Source: Oikopleura dioica (taxonomy: Eukaryota; Chordata; Appendicularia; Copelata; Oikopleuridae). From it: DNA of 64,000 bases. Every line of letters starts with the position of its first letter. Position 1 is the stretch's first letter. The notes below the pieces were generated by a model. It worked only from the letters and a program-made list of their open reading frames with translations, was not told the DNA's origin and ran no database searches. The stretch is taken from assembly GCA_907165135.1 (NCBI GenBank), contig OU015570.1:2073525-2137524 (forward strand). Reading direction: 5' to 3'. This document shows, one piece after another, positions 42,690 through 53,139 of this stretch. The position numbers and the translations under genes were made by a program.

Positions 42690-43535
42690 TTAGTCGTATG
42701 ACTGACCCGAGTTTGTGCCGATGTTTAGAGGTTCGACGGGCCTCGTTTCACGGTGTGCTCGTTTTGTATGTTTCGGGAGATGAGCTGCTCCAACTTCGGT
42801 TAAAGTCGCATTCGGATCGGCGCCGGCTGAGTATTGACGATCTGGTGAAGACTTTGGACGGGTTCTTTTCTTGCTGTTTTCAGTTGCTGAGCCCTCAACT
42901 ACTGTTGAATTATGTTTATCGACTGACATATGGCTATTGTCGGGCGCAGCAACCTCCGAAATCACTGTAGCATCAGCTGACATGTCCTCGGCAGTTTCAT
43001 AAAGAGTACCACCAGAGTACCAGCGATCTGACGGCTCGGCTGGAGCTACCGACGAGTCCAAAATAGATGTAGCGGTTGTATCTCCCAGATTTTCCATGTC
43101 CAATCGGCGTCTACTTTCCAAAATAGGTGATAGAGATGATCTTGGCGGTTTTTCCATAGCAACCATCGGAGTCGACGCGACCTGAGAAGATTTCCTCCCC
43201 CCATGCGACTTCGACCCGGACTTTTCCATCGGTTTGGAAGTAGGAACAGGCGATTTTTGTGGGACTTTCGACTTAACGATTTCGGTTAAATGTGGGAATA
43301 CGTACTCGGCCTCGTAGTAATCAATCCAGCGTAAGTCGTGATTTCGTTCTGCGGCGTGAACCACGTGTTCTCGATGGATGAAATCACGTTGTCCTTTTTT
43401 ATCTTCGACCATGACGACCCAGTCGTTGCTCGAAACGGCTTTCAGGGGACCTACCCAGCGTTCCTTCTTGCTTTTAGCGTCGGTCAGGTTTTCTCGCTTA
43501 ATGTACACGACAGCGCCAGCGGGATTGGTCTCGGC
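42690..43535 (-). CDS. Integrase C-terminal module and Pro/Ser-rich tail in a shifted frame
   Basis: Open from 43535 to 42690, overlapping the end of Gag-Pol by 52 nt. The first 50 residues read as the integrase C-terminal GPY/F-type module (KKERWVGPLKAV, then a strand and FIHREHVV). The remaining about 200 residues are polar with Ser/Pro repeats and basic blocks. No ATG near its start. Either a frameshift in the overlap makes a Pol-tail fusion, or a single-base indel separates the two frames in this copy. Confidence 0.7.
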   Translation of the reverse strand, partial: AETNPAGAVVYIKRENLTDAKSKKERWVGPLKAVSSNDWVVMVEDKKGQRDFIHREHVVHAAERNHDLRWIDYYEAEYVFPHLTEIVKSKVPQKSPVPTSKPMEKSGSKSHGGRKSSQVASTPMVAMEKPPRSSLSPILESRRRLDMENLGDTTATSILDSSVAPAEPSDRWYSGGTLYETAEDMSADATVISEVAAPDNSHMSVDKHNSTVVEGSATENSKKRTRPKSSPDRQYSAGADPNATLTEVGAAHLPKHTKRAHRETRPVEPLNIGTNSGQSYD

Positions 43536-46500
43536 TTAGGCTCGTTTTTCAGCCTGTGCTCCATGGCTCGGTCAGCAGCTTCCATCGCAGTTTTCACAAT
43601 GGCTTCCGCCGATTTCGCTAAAGCTCCCACATTGAGACCAAACACCTGAGGTGTTTCCGCTGTCATTTCTGCGCCAGTAGAGTGGGTGAAAGTACTTTTT
43701 CGGCCAAACCAAACTTCTCGCGGTGAAATTTTCGTGCTTTTGTTTTTCACACTATTGAGCGCGCGCATCACGTGGGGAACGCAGTCGGCCCAAGTTTTTC
43801 GACCGGAAGATGAGTTGACCATGCAGAATAGACTGTTTTTGATAGTCCGATTCGCTCTTTCTGCGAAAGCGTTTGATTGAGGGTGAAATGCGGTACTTAT
43901 TGTATGTTTTATCTGGTTAAGCTTACACATTTCGTCAATCACGCTTGCGCAGAAGTGGGTACCTCTGTCACTGTGTAGATGTTTCGGCAAGAAATCCATG
44001 GGAAGGAAGACCTTGTAGATGAGCGCTTTTGCAGCGCAGATAGCAGTGTCGGACCGCGTCGGAATGCACCAAGTGTAGCGAGAGAAAGTGTCCGCCACCA
44101 CCAAATAATACTTGAATCCGCCAGCGGGAGGCATACAAGCGAAATCGATCTGAATCGATTCGCCAGCTGTTTTTCCACGACGAAGGGTTCCAAGTGGCGG
44201 TTTGGTACGAGTTCCAGCAGATCCTTTTCTGCGTAGGCAAGGGACGCAGCTGTGGACGTAGTTAGAAACATCGTCTTGAAATGAAGGCCACCAAACGTCC
44301 TCTAATCGCTCTAAAGTCCGCGGCTCGCCCAGATGACCGGACAAGTCGTGAGCTAGAAAGAGAAAGTGACTTTTTACCGCTTCCGGTACCACCGCCCGCG
44401 CGCCAGATTTGAATTGACACATCAAGCACCCGGTAGTGTTATCCAGGAACAGAGCTTTTTCCATCTTGAGTAGAGACGATTGTCGGTGGTCGGAGTCCTT
44501 CACCAGCGATTTTATGTCCAGTGGCTCCTTACCAGATTCCAGAAAAGTGATGATTGCACTCAGAGCAGAGTCCTCCCTTTGATAGTCCAGAATGTTATTA
44601 TAATTCGCTGACACCAACGGAATCTCCATTGGCGCCGCGATAGCCTTGACGTTTACCTTATGTATCTTCACCTCTGATAAAGTGATTTTCTCCGGAAACT
44701 GATTTTCGTTCCAGAAAGGGACGAAGACACGTACTGGTGAATTCTTGTCGATTTCGTACTCGCGACCAACGGGAAACTCAGAGTCGTATCCAAGTGATTT
44801 GTCGTCCTCGCCAGGTCTGCGGCTCATAAAGTCGGCGAATTGATTTTCTGATCCCTTGATGTAGACAATGTGAAAATCGAATTCTTCCAATCGGCTTTGC
44901 CATCGGCTTATTTTAGAATTCTTGAACTTCTTTTTGTGTAGGAAGATCAAAGATCGGTGGTCTGTGTGAATCTGAAAGAATCTACCTTTCAGGAGCTTTT
45001 CCAGTCGCTCGCAGCACCAGACAATGCTAAACATTTCCTTTTCTGAAGTGTTCCATTTTCTTTCAGCTTTGTTGAAGGTGTGGGAAATCGCGCTTACTAG
45101 GTGCACTCTCCCGCCATACTCTTGTAGCAGGACGCCACCCGCTGCGTACAGGCTCGCGTCTGTGTAGAGATGAAAAGACTCGTCAAAGTTAGGAAAACTT
45201 ATGACTGGAGTCTCGGAGAGTCGTCGTTGAATTTCCTTGAGCGCCAAATCCGCTTCTTTGGTCCACTTGAAACAATTTGTTTCGTTCGCCGAATTTCGAA
45301 CATCGTTTATGGGCTTCATTCTGCTCGAGAAGCAACCGGATGAAATAGCTTCGCCCATTTTCGTTTCTAGAAAACCTCGGATCCAATTCAATGACCCGAT
45401 TAATGAAGCTAACTCCTTTTGGGAGCGTGGGGGTTTCATCTGACGAAGAGCGGAGACTTGCGCAGGGTCCGGTTTGATTCCATCTTCGTTGATGATTCGG
45501 CCCAAAAAGTGAGCTTCGGATTGTAGGAAAGAGCACTTTTCGCCCTTGAGTTTAGCGTTAAACTTGCGGAGCGCGATGAATAGGTTTCGGAGAGTGTTGT
45601 AATAGCAGCTGAAAGTCTTCCCAAAACACACTATGTCATCGATATAAGAAAGCATCTTTTTCCTGGTGGGGCTTGAGTCGAGAATTGTGTTTACGACGCG
45701 CGAGAATATATTCCCCGAGCATCGATAACCGAATGGTAGTCTGCAGAAGGCGTAAGATTTCCCACCCCACTGGAAGGAAGTCTTGTACCTGTCGCTTTTC
45801 TTTACAGGGCACTGCCAATATCCACTTCGTAGATCAACTGTGGCGAAAAACTTATTGCCCGGTCCAATGTTCGCAATCGTATCCTCCATGCTTGGGAGAT
45901 GGTAAGGGTCGGATTTGTCGGAGAGGCATTTGTTCAGGCTGTTTTTGTAGTTGATGCAGAAGCGCATTTCCCCAGATTTCTTAGGAATAGGCAATACCGG
46001 GCTGTTAAACCCTTTCTGGTCTTTGATCTCTTCTATTATTTTCGTTTCGAGCAGTTCGGAGATGTGATCGCTGACCTGACCATGAAAAGCTTGCGGAATC
46101 GGGTGTTGACTGATGTTTCGACTCGTACCATCAGTCGGGATTTCGATCTCGAACGGGAATTCACCCATTTTTTGACCGTCGCAGCCGAATCTGTCGTCGA
46201 ATTCCAAACACAGCTCGGCGACCACCTTCTTTTGCCCCGGGTCGGCGTTTGCTGGTAGGGTAATTCCGAGTTTTTGCTTCGCTAGCTGAATGGGGCACCT
46301 GGCTGCGTTCTTGTTAGGTGCGTCCAGCTTTGGGACTTTTGGTGGCGGTTGAGTGCGGGATCGATCGCTATCCTTGACCGCTGATCTAGTAGTCAAGTAT
46401 TTCTTGATTTTGGTCCGCTTCACTCCGTCCAGCTTCACCACTTGAGTCTCAGTTTGTGTGAAGGCTTCGTTGTAGCAAAATGAGAGAGTACGATTCTTAT

Positions 46501-47842
46501 TGTCGACTGTGAAGCTGTCCGTCATCGCATTCTCTAGTATATCGCGGCCCAGTAGACTTGGGTATTTACTGCCTGGCATAATGGTGAGATTCAGGGAGAA
46601 TGCAGGGCCACCATTGAATGATAAGCGGCAGGGAAGGATACCCATCGGCTGCTCGGCGGGAATATTTGGGCTGAAACCGGTGACCTTGAAGGGACAGGGC
46701 TTCAGCATCTGGAGAAATTCGTCGGGAACGTAAGCAGCGGACAGACAGGAGGACTCGGCTCCGCTGTCGACTTCCATCGATACGTCAAAACTTTTAGAGC
46801 CCGTAATGATGGTAGCCGAAGCGAAATAAGCCTTTCCTGGTCGCTTCTTCTTCACTGTGTAAAAGTGAACGTCGAATGGTTGGAAATCTTCAACGTTCTT
46901 AGTCGTATTTATCTTCTTGGATTCTGGTTGTTTATCGTCTTTCCCATCCTTAGAATCGTTGCTGGCGCGCTTAGCATTCTTCTTCTTTTTGTTCTTATTT
47001 CTGTTGAAGTGCTGGGAGACGGTCGCGCTGTCAACTCGATTCTGTCTTGTGGATTGGGCGAGACGGCAGAGTTCGTTGATATCGTAAACTTTTGATAGGC
47101 TTGGAAGGATTGCGTTGAAAACGTCTGGTTCTTCTTTCCTAAGATTCAAGTACAGCATCATCGTCGAGAATATGTCAAATATTTCATCGACCCCGGCGTC
47201 GGCTGACTTCTCTTGTCGGTAAGAGTTCAAAGTCGCTTGCTTCGCCTCGTTCATCTTTTGCAAGACGTTGGCGGTGTAGTGTGCAAACGGCTTCGAATGG
47301 TCGTATTCGACGTCGAAAACTTCGCTTAGCTTCAGTAAGTAGTGACTCTTCGCGGCGAATGATTTCTCTAGCAGCGCCTTGGCCGATTTCCAGTCTTGAC
47401 AATTCAGAAATTCGGTTCCAAGTGAGCGTTCGATGTTCAAGTCGAAGTGGCTGTACACTGCTGCGATGAAAGGCTGTTCACGTGAAGGTCTGTCGCGGAC
47501 GTAGGCGCGGTGATAAATGTCGGCTCTGCCCAAGAAGGTGTTGAAAGATGTGTTGCATGCGGCGTCCAGCTTCGGCAAGTCTTGGACGTGACGAGACCAG
47601 GTAGTGGCCACCCATGCTTCTTCTCTCATTGTCGCATTCGTAGAGTCTTTTCCTTGATCGAGCTCGCAGGTAAGAAGCGTTGTACTGAGCTGTTCTAATT
47701 TTACTCTGCTTTCTGTGATCAAGGGCTCTAGGCTTGGCTTTAGTGATTCGTCATTTCGCACTTGTTCTTCGAGGTAGTTTACTCGATCGTTTATGCTTCT
47801 TATTTCGGTGACGGTTTCTAGCAGTGATTTGTTCGCCGCCAT
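43484..47842 (-). CDS. gag-pol: Gag-Pol polyprotein of Ty3/gypsy element, 1452 aa
   Basis: Single ORF from ATG at 47842. Gag covers residues 1 to about 320, with a helical capsid part and a Lys-rich end (NKNKKKKNAKR), no Cys-His knuckle. Protease: MEVDSGAESS at about 357-366 (catalytic D359). Reverse transcriptase: about 560-790, with FATVDLRSGYW, LPFGYRCSG and the catalytic YIDDI at 733-737. RNase H: YTDASLYAAGG from 893. Integrase: HHCC finger (H1165, H1170, C1199, C1202) and DDE triad D1233, D1292, E1329. Domain order PR-RT-RH-IN is Ty3/gypsy. Fusion of Gag and Pol in one frame means no Gag-Pol frameshift. The frame ends before the usual integrase C-terminal module, which continues in another frame. 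Confidence 0.95.
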   Translation of the reverse strand: MAANKSLLETVTEIRSINDRVNYLEEQVRNDESLKPSLEPLITESRVKLEQLSTTLLTCELDQGKDSTNATMREEAWVATTWSRHVQDLPKLDAACNTSFNTFLGRADIYHRAYVRDRPSREQPFIAAVYSHFDLNIERSLGTEFLNCQDWKSAKALLEKSFAAKSHYLLKLSEVFDVEYDHSKPFAHYTANVLQKMNEAKQATLNSYRQEKSADAGVDEIFDIFSTMMLYLNLRKEEPDVFNAILPSLSKVYDINELCRLAQSTRQNRVDSATVSQHFNRNKNKKKKNAKRASNDSKDGKDDKQPESKKINTTKNVEDFQPFDVHFYTVKKKRPGKAYFASATIITGSKSFDVSMEVDSGAESSCLSAAYVPDEFLQMLKPCPFKVTGFSPNIPAEQPMGILPCRLSFNGGPAFSLNLTIMPGSKYPSLLGRDILENAMTDSFTVDNKNRTLSFCYNEAFTQTETQVVKLDGVKRTKIKKYLTTRSAVKDSDRSRTQPPPKVPKLDAPNKNAARCPIQLAKQKLGITLPANADPGQKKVVAELCLEFDDRFGCDGQKMGEFPFEIEIPTDGTSRNISQHPIPQAFHGQVSDHISELLETKIIEEIKDQKGFNSPVLPIPKKSGEMRFCINYKNSLNKCLSDKSDPYHLPSMEDTIANIGPGNKFFATVDLRSGYWQCPVKKSDRYKTSFQWGGKSYAFCRLPFGYRCSGNIFSRVVNTILDSSPTRKKMLSYIDDIVCFGKTFSCYYNTLRNLFIALRKFNAKLKGEKCSFLQSEAHFLGRIINEDGIKPDPAQVSALRQMKPPRSQKELASLIGSLNWIRGFLETKMGEAISSGCFSSRMKPINDVRNSANETNCFKWTKEADLALKEIQRRLSETPVISFPNFDESFHLYTDASLYAAGGVLLQEYGGRVHLVSAISHTFNKAERKWNTSEKEMFSIVWCCERLEKLLKGRFFQIHTDHRSLIFLHKKKFKNSKISRWQSRLEEFDFHIVYIKGSENQFADFMSRRPGEDDKSLGYDSEFPVGREYEIDKNSPVRVFVPFWNENQFPEKITLSEVKIHKVNVKAIAAPMEIPLVSANYNNILDYQREDSALSAIITFLESGKEPLDIKSLVKDSDHRQSSLLKMEKALFLDNTTGCLMCQFKSGARAVVPEAVKSHFLFLAHDLSGHLGEPRTLERLEDVWWPSFQDDVSNYVHSCVPCLRRKGSAGTRTKPPLGTLRRGKTAGESIQIDFACMPPAGGFKYYLVVADTFSRYTWCIPTRSDTAICAAKALIYKVFLPMDFLPKHLHSDRGTHFCASVIDEMCKLNQIKHTISTAFHPQSNAFAERANRTIKNSLFCMVNSSSGRKTWADCVPHVMRALNSVKNKSTKISPREVWFGRKSTFTHSTGAEMTAETPQVFGLNVGALAKSAEAIVKTAMEAADRAMEHRLKNEPKPRPIPLALSCTLSEKT

Positions 47843-48357
47843 AGCTCGAAATATATCGGCAGTAAGGGTTTATGGGCCTTGGATTACCTTTCAGGCCCTC
47901 AGAAAATACTGCGACTAAAAGTCGCAATATGATGAGCTGAGGTGCCTTTTGCGCAAACGCCCGACGATTTCTCTGTCCAGCGATTGTCGAAATTTCAAGG
48001 TCTGGTCCAAGGGTCGATTCTTCGTAAACTTCTCTCGATTTTTGGTGAAAAGTGGCGAAAGAATTATGTTTTTCTCAGTATTTTAGGTTTTCCCCGGCGT
48101 GCGTGCGTGGTTGCGTGGGCGCGACTTTCGGCGCGTGGGTCGTGGTGGCGCTCGTGTGGTGGCGCTCGCTCGGGGTGGTGTTGGTGTGGTGCGGCGCGGA
48201 AAATTCTCTGAGTGGAGTTTCTCCGGCGGCGCGGTGGCGGTTGGTGATTCGGTTCCCCTCGACTCCGCTGACGGCCAATCAGCGTCCAAGTTGCGAAACT
48301 TCGGTTGTCGATGGCGGAAAATTTACCTTTTCTCCAACGGGACTACTCTGATACCAC

Positions 48358-48613
48358 TGAAGGGATCCTAGCTTCTGCTGAATCTCCCACTTCTAGCGTA
48401 GTTTGCCTGCTCTCTATATCTGGACGAGTGAAGAAAACGAGTAAAGTATCTTTGACGTCTGTATTTCGAGCTGGAGTAAAATAGAGGTTAATTCACGAAC
48501 TGCGTGAATTACCGAATGGAGAGAAATACACGGCGGCGACCGAGCAAAGCTCGATCTAGATAAGCAAGTGACCTTAGGGGACGAGGGAGTCTAACGAATC
48601 TAAGATCCCAATA
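48358..48613 (-). repeat. 5' LTR of the Ty3/gypsy element
   Basis: 256 bp; followed on the minus strand by G and TGGTATCAGAG (primer binding site, 48346-48356). Confidence 0.93.
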
Positions 48614-48891
48614 CTTCGATAAATTTTTCTTCGAAAAATGGAAAATTTTATCATCAAAACGACTTTTTCTGCCTTTTTAACATTTTTAGTCAATATCACG
48701 GTTAAGGCCATTCATTTTTTATAAAAACATCCTTATTTTTTAAAAACACCCTGTTAATTCCTCACAAATTTTCTTAGCTGGACAAATGTCAACAAAAGTG
48801 GAACATTATCCTTGCAAATATGTCCCACAAAAACCCTATAAAATGAAGAAAATGTCCACAAAATTGGGGTCCACAAAAGAGGAAAAAACTG

Positions 48892-49335
48892 TATTTAAAA
48901 TATATACTATAAAAATATAAAATAAATATAAAAATTTCTAAAGTCGTGCCAATTCTTACGAGTATAATCAAGCTGTCGAGTGACCCGATCGGTCCGCCGA
49001 TTGGTCTCGTTTTCGTATGAATGCCTGATAAAACTACCCGATTCTCAGAATAAACATAAGGTTTTTGAAATAAAAATGGAATTTGTGCCACAAAAATAAT
49101 CTCTGCATGTAAAATATCGGCTTTGCAAAAGCGTCCTCTTTAAACCTTTTAGTATCAAGAAAATAATTACGAAATTTGGGTTAACATAAGAGATAATAAC
49201 TGTAGGTGGAGGAATTTTCGAATACACCTACTGTCTGTAGAACGCGTGTATAAAGAAAGAGAATATCGGAAGGACAAGAGAATTGAATACATAAACGCAA
49301 GGGCACAGCGCGAAGAACATGTGTGTTTGTTGTCA
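48892..49335. other. AT-rich sequence and the 5' part of a host-like exon
   Basis: 48892-49220 has no supported gene. 49240-49335 is coding-like (basic, Arg/Glu-rich) and lines up with 53139 onward after removal of the hAT element, though the frame cannot be fixed. Confidence 0.45.
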
Positions 49336-49664
49336 GATGGGAGCAGGGATGTAAATCACCACAGCCACCCCACCACTGTGGTGGGGTGATTTTTCACCAT
49401 CCCCTTTTTTCCGTGGTGGTGGTGGGGTGATTTTTCACCATCACCTTTTCTCAGTGGTGGTGGTGTGGTGATTTTTCACCAACACCTTTTTTTAGTGGTG
49501 GTGGTGGGGTGATTTTTTACCAACACCTTTTTTAAGTGGTGGTGGTGGGGTGATTTTTCACCATTTTTTTTTTCGAAAAGTGGTGGTGGGATGATTTTTC
49601 ACAATGGCAATTTACATTTAAATATTATTTATTAAGATTAATAGATATAACTTGCGACAAAAAA

Positions 49665-52600
49665 CTACTGTTTATTATTAAATTTTTTGATTTCTTCTCC
49701 AAGCTCCTTGAAATTGCCAGCGAATTCATTTTGCAAATTTCTCTCGATCGTAGCCATCTTCTGGCGATTTCGACTCGGATCTCTTGTTTTGCTGGAGACG
49801 ATGCTGAACAATCGCTCGATTTCTGATGACGACGAATTTATTGAGAGAAGCTGAAATTTACATTAACGAAAATAATAAAACTCTAATCGACTTACATAAC
49901 CAGTTATTTTATACAATCTTGGATAATCCATTTTGTTGGTCTCCCAAAAGATCGAATAAGTGACGTTACTGACTGACTCTCGCCTGGGGAGTATTTTCCA
50001 TTGATCTTTAAGAATAGCTTCCAGTCCGGTAGATCCAATTTAGTAAATTTATTGATTTCATCTAAGATGCTATAAGGAAAATAACCGTTATTTTTACTTG
50101 CCATTAATTCCCTTCGCGGGTGCTGAACGAGAAGCTGAGGCGACTAACGAAGGATCAACATCGACTTCTTGGTCATCCGAATTCTGAGCAGGCATTTCAC
50201 ACACGGTCGGTTCATCGCTTATTTTTCCCCAAAGATCTTTTATGTACTGCTTCGCGTCGTTTTGCCAGTTGGCAATTTCTTTTTAGAATTTCGGAATTTT
50301 TTCGAAAAAATAATCCGAGGATTTCTCCATATGCCCGATGAGTTTATATAAATTGCACTTGTGTGTCGGCCAATAGACAAAAACCTCGGCTATTAAATAA
50401 AATGAAGTAATTTTGAAACATGAACATTGATACCTTTCGTAGCGCCCAAGACGCGAGAACTCTCTTTTCCCTCGACTTCTCCAATCGATTCACTAACATA
50501 AGCTTTTCCAGCCATGAAAAACATGAGCTTTATGAAACAGCTGCGAGCGAAAATTTCTTTGTATTCTCTTATTTCGAAATCTTCTTCAAACTCTCCATCC
50601 TCATTTTTCACGGGAACTGCTAGTTTTTCAAGCTCGATACCAACTTGTTCAAAAGTTGGCAAATTTTCGGTGATCTAAATTATACATGCAAAAATGATAA
50701 TTGCAATTGTTCATACTTTTGCATCTGTTCTTTCCATCCTTTTGATATACAGTCAGGGCTTGCAATTTCACTGTTTTTTATTTCGGGATTTTTGCCGAAA
50801 ACCGTGTAATTGCGAGCCTCGAAATCTTAAGGCCAAATTGCAATTTTACAAAACTTATGGGGTTTTTTTCGTTCAAAAAAGTAAATTTGGTTGCTTCAAT
50901 TTTACCATGCTGTTATTTTTAGGCTCTAGAAGAGAATATATTCTTTAAATATTCAATAGTTAGTTCATCTACGTGGATAAATATTAAAATGCCTTGTTTT
51001 TGAAAATGCAAAAATTTTGGGATTTCCGCCAAAAACCGTGTAATTGCAAGGCCAGAAATTGCGAGCCCTGACTGTATTTCATAATGCAACTCAAAATCGA
51101 GTGAAGAGCCGCGCATTTTTCGATCGCAGGAATTCCATGGGACAAATTCTTAAGAACAGGTGAAGATTGTGTCATTTTAAGACTAGAGAGGGTCATTTTC
51201 AGACTAGGAAGAGTCATATGCGACTATTTTCACCCATTTCCTGTATCAAATATCGCTCATTTGATGTTGCAGAGTCCATCGAAAGAAGTTGATTTGACCA
51301 GGAGAGAACCAAGCGCAAATGCGTCGTTAAGGATGTAAATCGTATCAGATGCGACGGGCCGGGTAAGGGATATGAGGGTTTGATCTTGTGTGCACTTTCC
51401 TCTGACAATGTAGAGTCAGGCTGCTCCAGTTTGATCATTTTTAATGAATCCGCGGGGGTTGGGACCAAATCGTAAAAATAGTCCCCAAGGGATTGGGGGC
51501 TTCCTTTTGGTTTTTTAGGGCGTCTATATATATGAAATTAAGAGAAAATATGTTAAAAACATACCGAGAGAAGCTTTGGAAATGCCTTTTTCGCTTCTTG
51601 GATGAAAGATTTGATCGAGTCAATAAATGATGAATCTAGATGAAAAAACTTTTCAGCTAGTTCTATCGCTGCCTTTGCAATAAGACTGAAACAAGAGTTC
51701 GTAAACAATTACTTTTGTTCAAAATTTCATTTCTATGCGAAAAAGCCCTTTTTCTATGCGAAAAATTCCTTTTTCTATACGTAAAAAGTCCTTTTTCGAT
51801 AAGACAAAGACCCGCAAATTGATTTGAACTCGACCTTAAAGAGTGACACATGCAGATATTACTTAGCATGCTCATGTTTCTAACCGACCAGTGACACTGC
51901 AAATCTGATGTTATCGCAATTTTTGTGGCGTCCAATGAGAATTTCTAATTGAAAAATAAGAAAAGATTTTCTTTCATTTTTACCTCGAGAGTTTGCTCAA
52001 AAATTGGAATTGATTCTGCGCTACCAGTTGAATCGACAGCTTCGAAAATAAGAGGATAAACCACCGTCACAGATCCAAGAGTCGGAGTAAGGGCAATGCA
52101 GTACGCTTGATCTTGAAAGTCACTTGTTTTGTTTATCGTCGCTTTGTGATCAACTTGTAGTCCACAGTGACCCTTTTCAATAAAAATGGCACATTTTCCG
52201 AAATATAGACCACCATTTCTTCCGCGGCGATATTGGCTTCTTTGGCAATAAAGTACCGAGATGATTTGAGTTTGATTGCCTCTTATGGATCAAATCCAAG
52301 TGATTCAAGAAGAATTTCATCTCTTTTTGACACGATGTCACTTTATTTTTCATGAACATAAAATTTTATGAATACAAGTCTTACCAATCAAAATAGCTCT
52401 GGCTGAGATTTTTAGCGCTAACAAGATAGGAATTGTATTTTTTTATTCTTGTAACAGCGGCCTCGGGAATTTGTTTCGTATTTTTCTTCGTCTTGGCGGC
52501 GGTGAAAGGATCCGAAAAGACCAATTCATGGTTACGCGTGATATGAATTTTTACTAAAAGTTTTTTTTGTTCGAAAAATACGCAGTTTACATTTATCGCG

Positions 52601-52834
52601 GCTTACTAGGGTTCCTCCACCTTTGCATATGAACTCTGAGTTCTTAGATTTACAGTCGCCTTCGCAGCGGGCGTATCCACTGTAATCGCCATTTTCTTTG
52701 AAGCCGAAAAGGAATCCTTTAATATTCCAACCTTCGTATTCATCGAGTACTTTCTGTACTCGGAGAAGAGTCTTATTATCTTTCGCCTTTGCAAATTGAA
52801 CTGACAAATTCTCTACTCTTTTGCGTTTTGCCAT
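49665..52834 (-). CDS. hAT transposase, multi-exon
   Basis: Starts at ATG 52834 with a basic N-terminus (MAKRKRVENL) and a Cys-containing DNA-binding part (CEGDC...C...C). Middle exons (about 52500-51960, 51900-51500, 50660-50400, 50330-50105) are coding-like. The C-terminus (about 49850-49665) is the hAT dimerisation domain, with SSSSEIERLFSIVSS and a following basic helix. Exons are broken up by short introns and the MITE. I did not chain all exons, and whether the gene is intact is not known. Confidence 0.7.
50750..51074 (-). mobile_element. 325 bp mariner-type MITE, copy 2 (inverted)
   Basis: TA-flanked, about 95% identical by eye to the reverse complement of 40921-41244. It lies inside the hAT element and hence moved in after the hAT, or travels with it. 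Confidence 0.85.
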
Positions 52835-53139
52835 ATTTAGCTTTTAAGAACTCGCCCGCGGCAAAAACAAAAAAGTGATATCTAGAATAATTTTGGCTAT
52901 ATTGATCTCGAAACTTTTTCACTTTTTCAATGGTGGTGGTGGGGTGATTTTTTCACCATCACTTTTTCAGTGGTGGTGGTGGGGTGATTTTACACCATCA
53001 CTTTTTCAGTGGTGGTGGTGGGGTGATTTTTCAAAATCACCATTTTTCGGTGGTGGTGGTGGGGTGATTTTTCCACCACGGATCACCCCACCATTTTGCT
53101 GTGGTGGGGTGAAAATGGTGTGGTGATTTACATCCCTGG

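Larger units (their letters stand above)
42128..48613 (-). mobile_element. Complete, very young Ty3/gypsy retrotransposon
   Basis: LTRs of 256 bp at 42128-42383 and 48358-48613 are identical by eye, and CTTC is duplicated (42124-42127, 48614-48617). On the minus strand the LTR runs TATTGGG...CCCTTCA, so it has TA...CA instead of TG...CA ends. One base after it is a primer binding site TGGTATCAGAG (initiator-Met-type). Before the 3' LTR is a short ATGGGGG purine tract. Leader 48357-47843 is GC-rich. It codes for one Gag-Pol ORF (47842-43484) and a C-terminal ORF in another frame (to 42690). Confidence 0.93.
42025..48891. mobile_element. About 377 bp mariner-type MITE, split by the Ty3/gypsy element
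   Basis: Left part 42025-42127 starts CAGTTATTTTCCTCTTTT after TA. Right part 48614-48891 ends AGAGGAAAAAACTG before TA. Between them is the LTR element plus its CTTC duplication. A related sequence with AAAAAACTGTA and TGTCCAAAAA lies at about 56520-56795. Confidence 0.75.
49344..53138 (-). mobile_element. 3.8 kb hAT transposon with transposase gene
   Basis: Ends CAGGGATGTAAATCACC / GGTGATTTACATCCCTG, with GATGGGAG duplicated at 49336-49343 and 53139-53146. Subterminal GGTGGTGGTGGGGTGATTTTTC repeats lie at both ends (about 49370-49600 and 52930-53110). It carries a transposase gene on the minus strand and a mariner MITE (50750-51074). Size, ends and 8 bp duplication are all hAT. Confidence 0.92.

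Noticed and set aside
43686-47700. Several + strand frames opposite the Ty3/gypsy Gag-Pol
   Set aside because: They are shadows of the long minus-strand ORF, whose domains and catalytic motifs are clear.
36973-47842. Giant element and Ty3/gypsy element as one broken element
   Set aside because: They have different LTRs, PBS, PPT and target duplications, and each is complete in itself.
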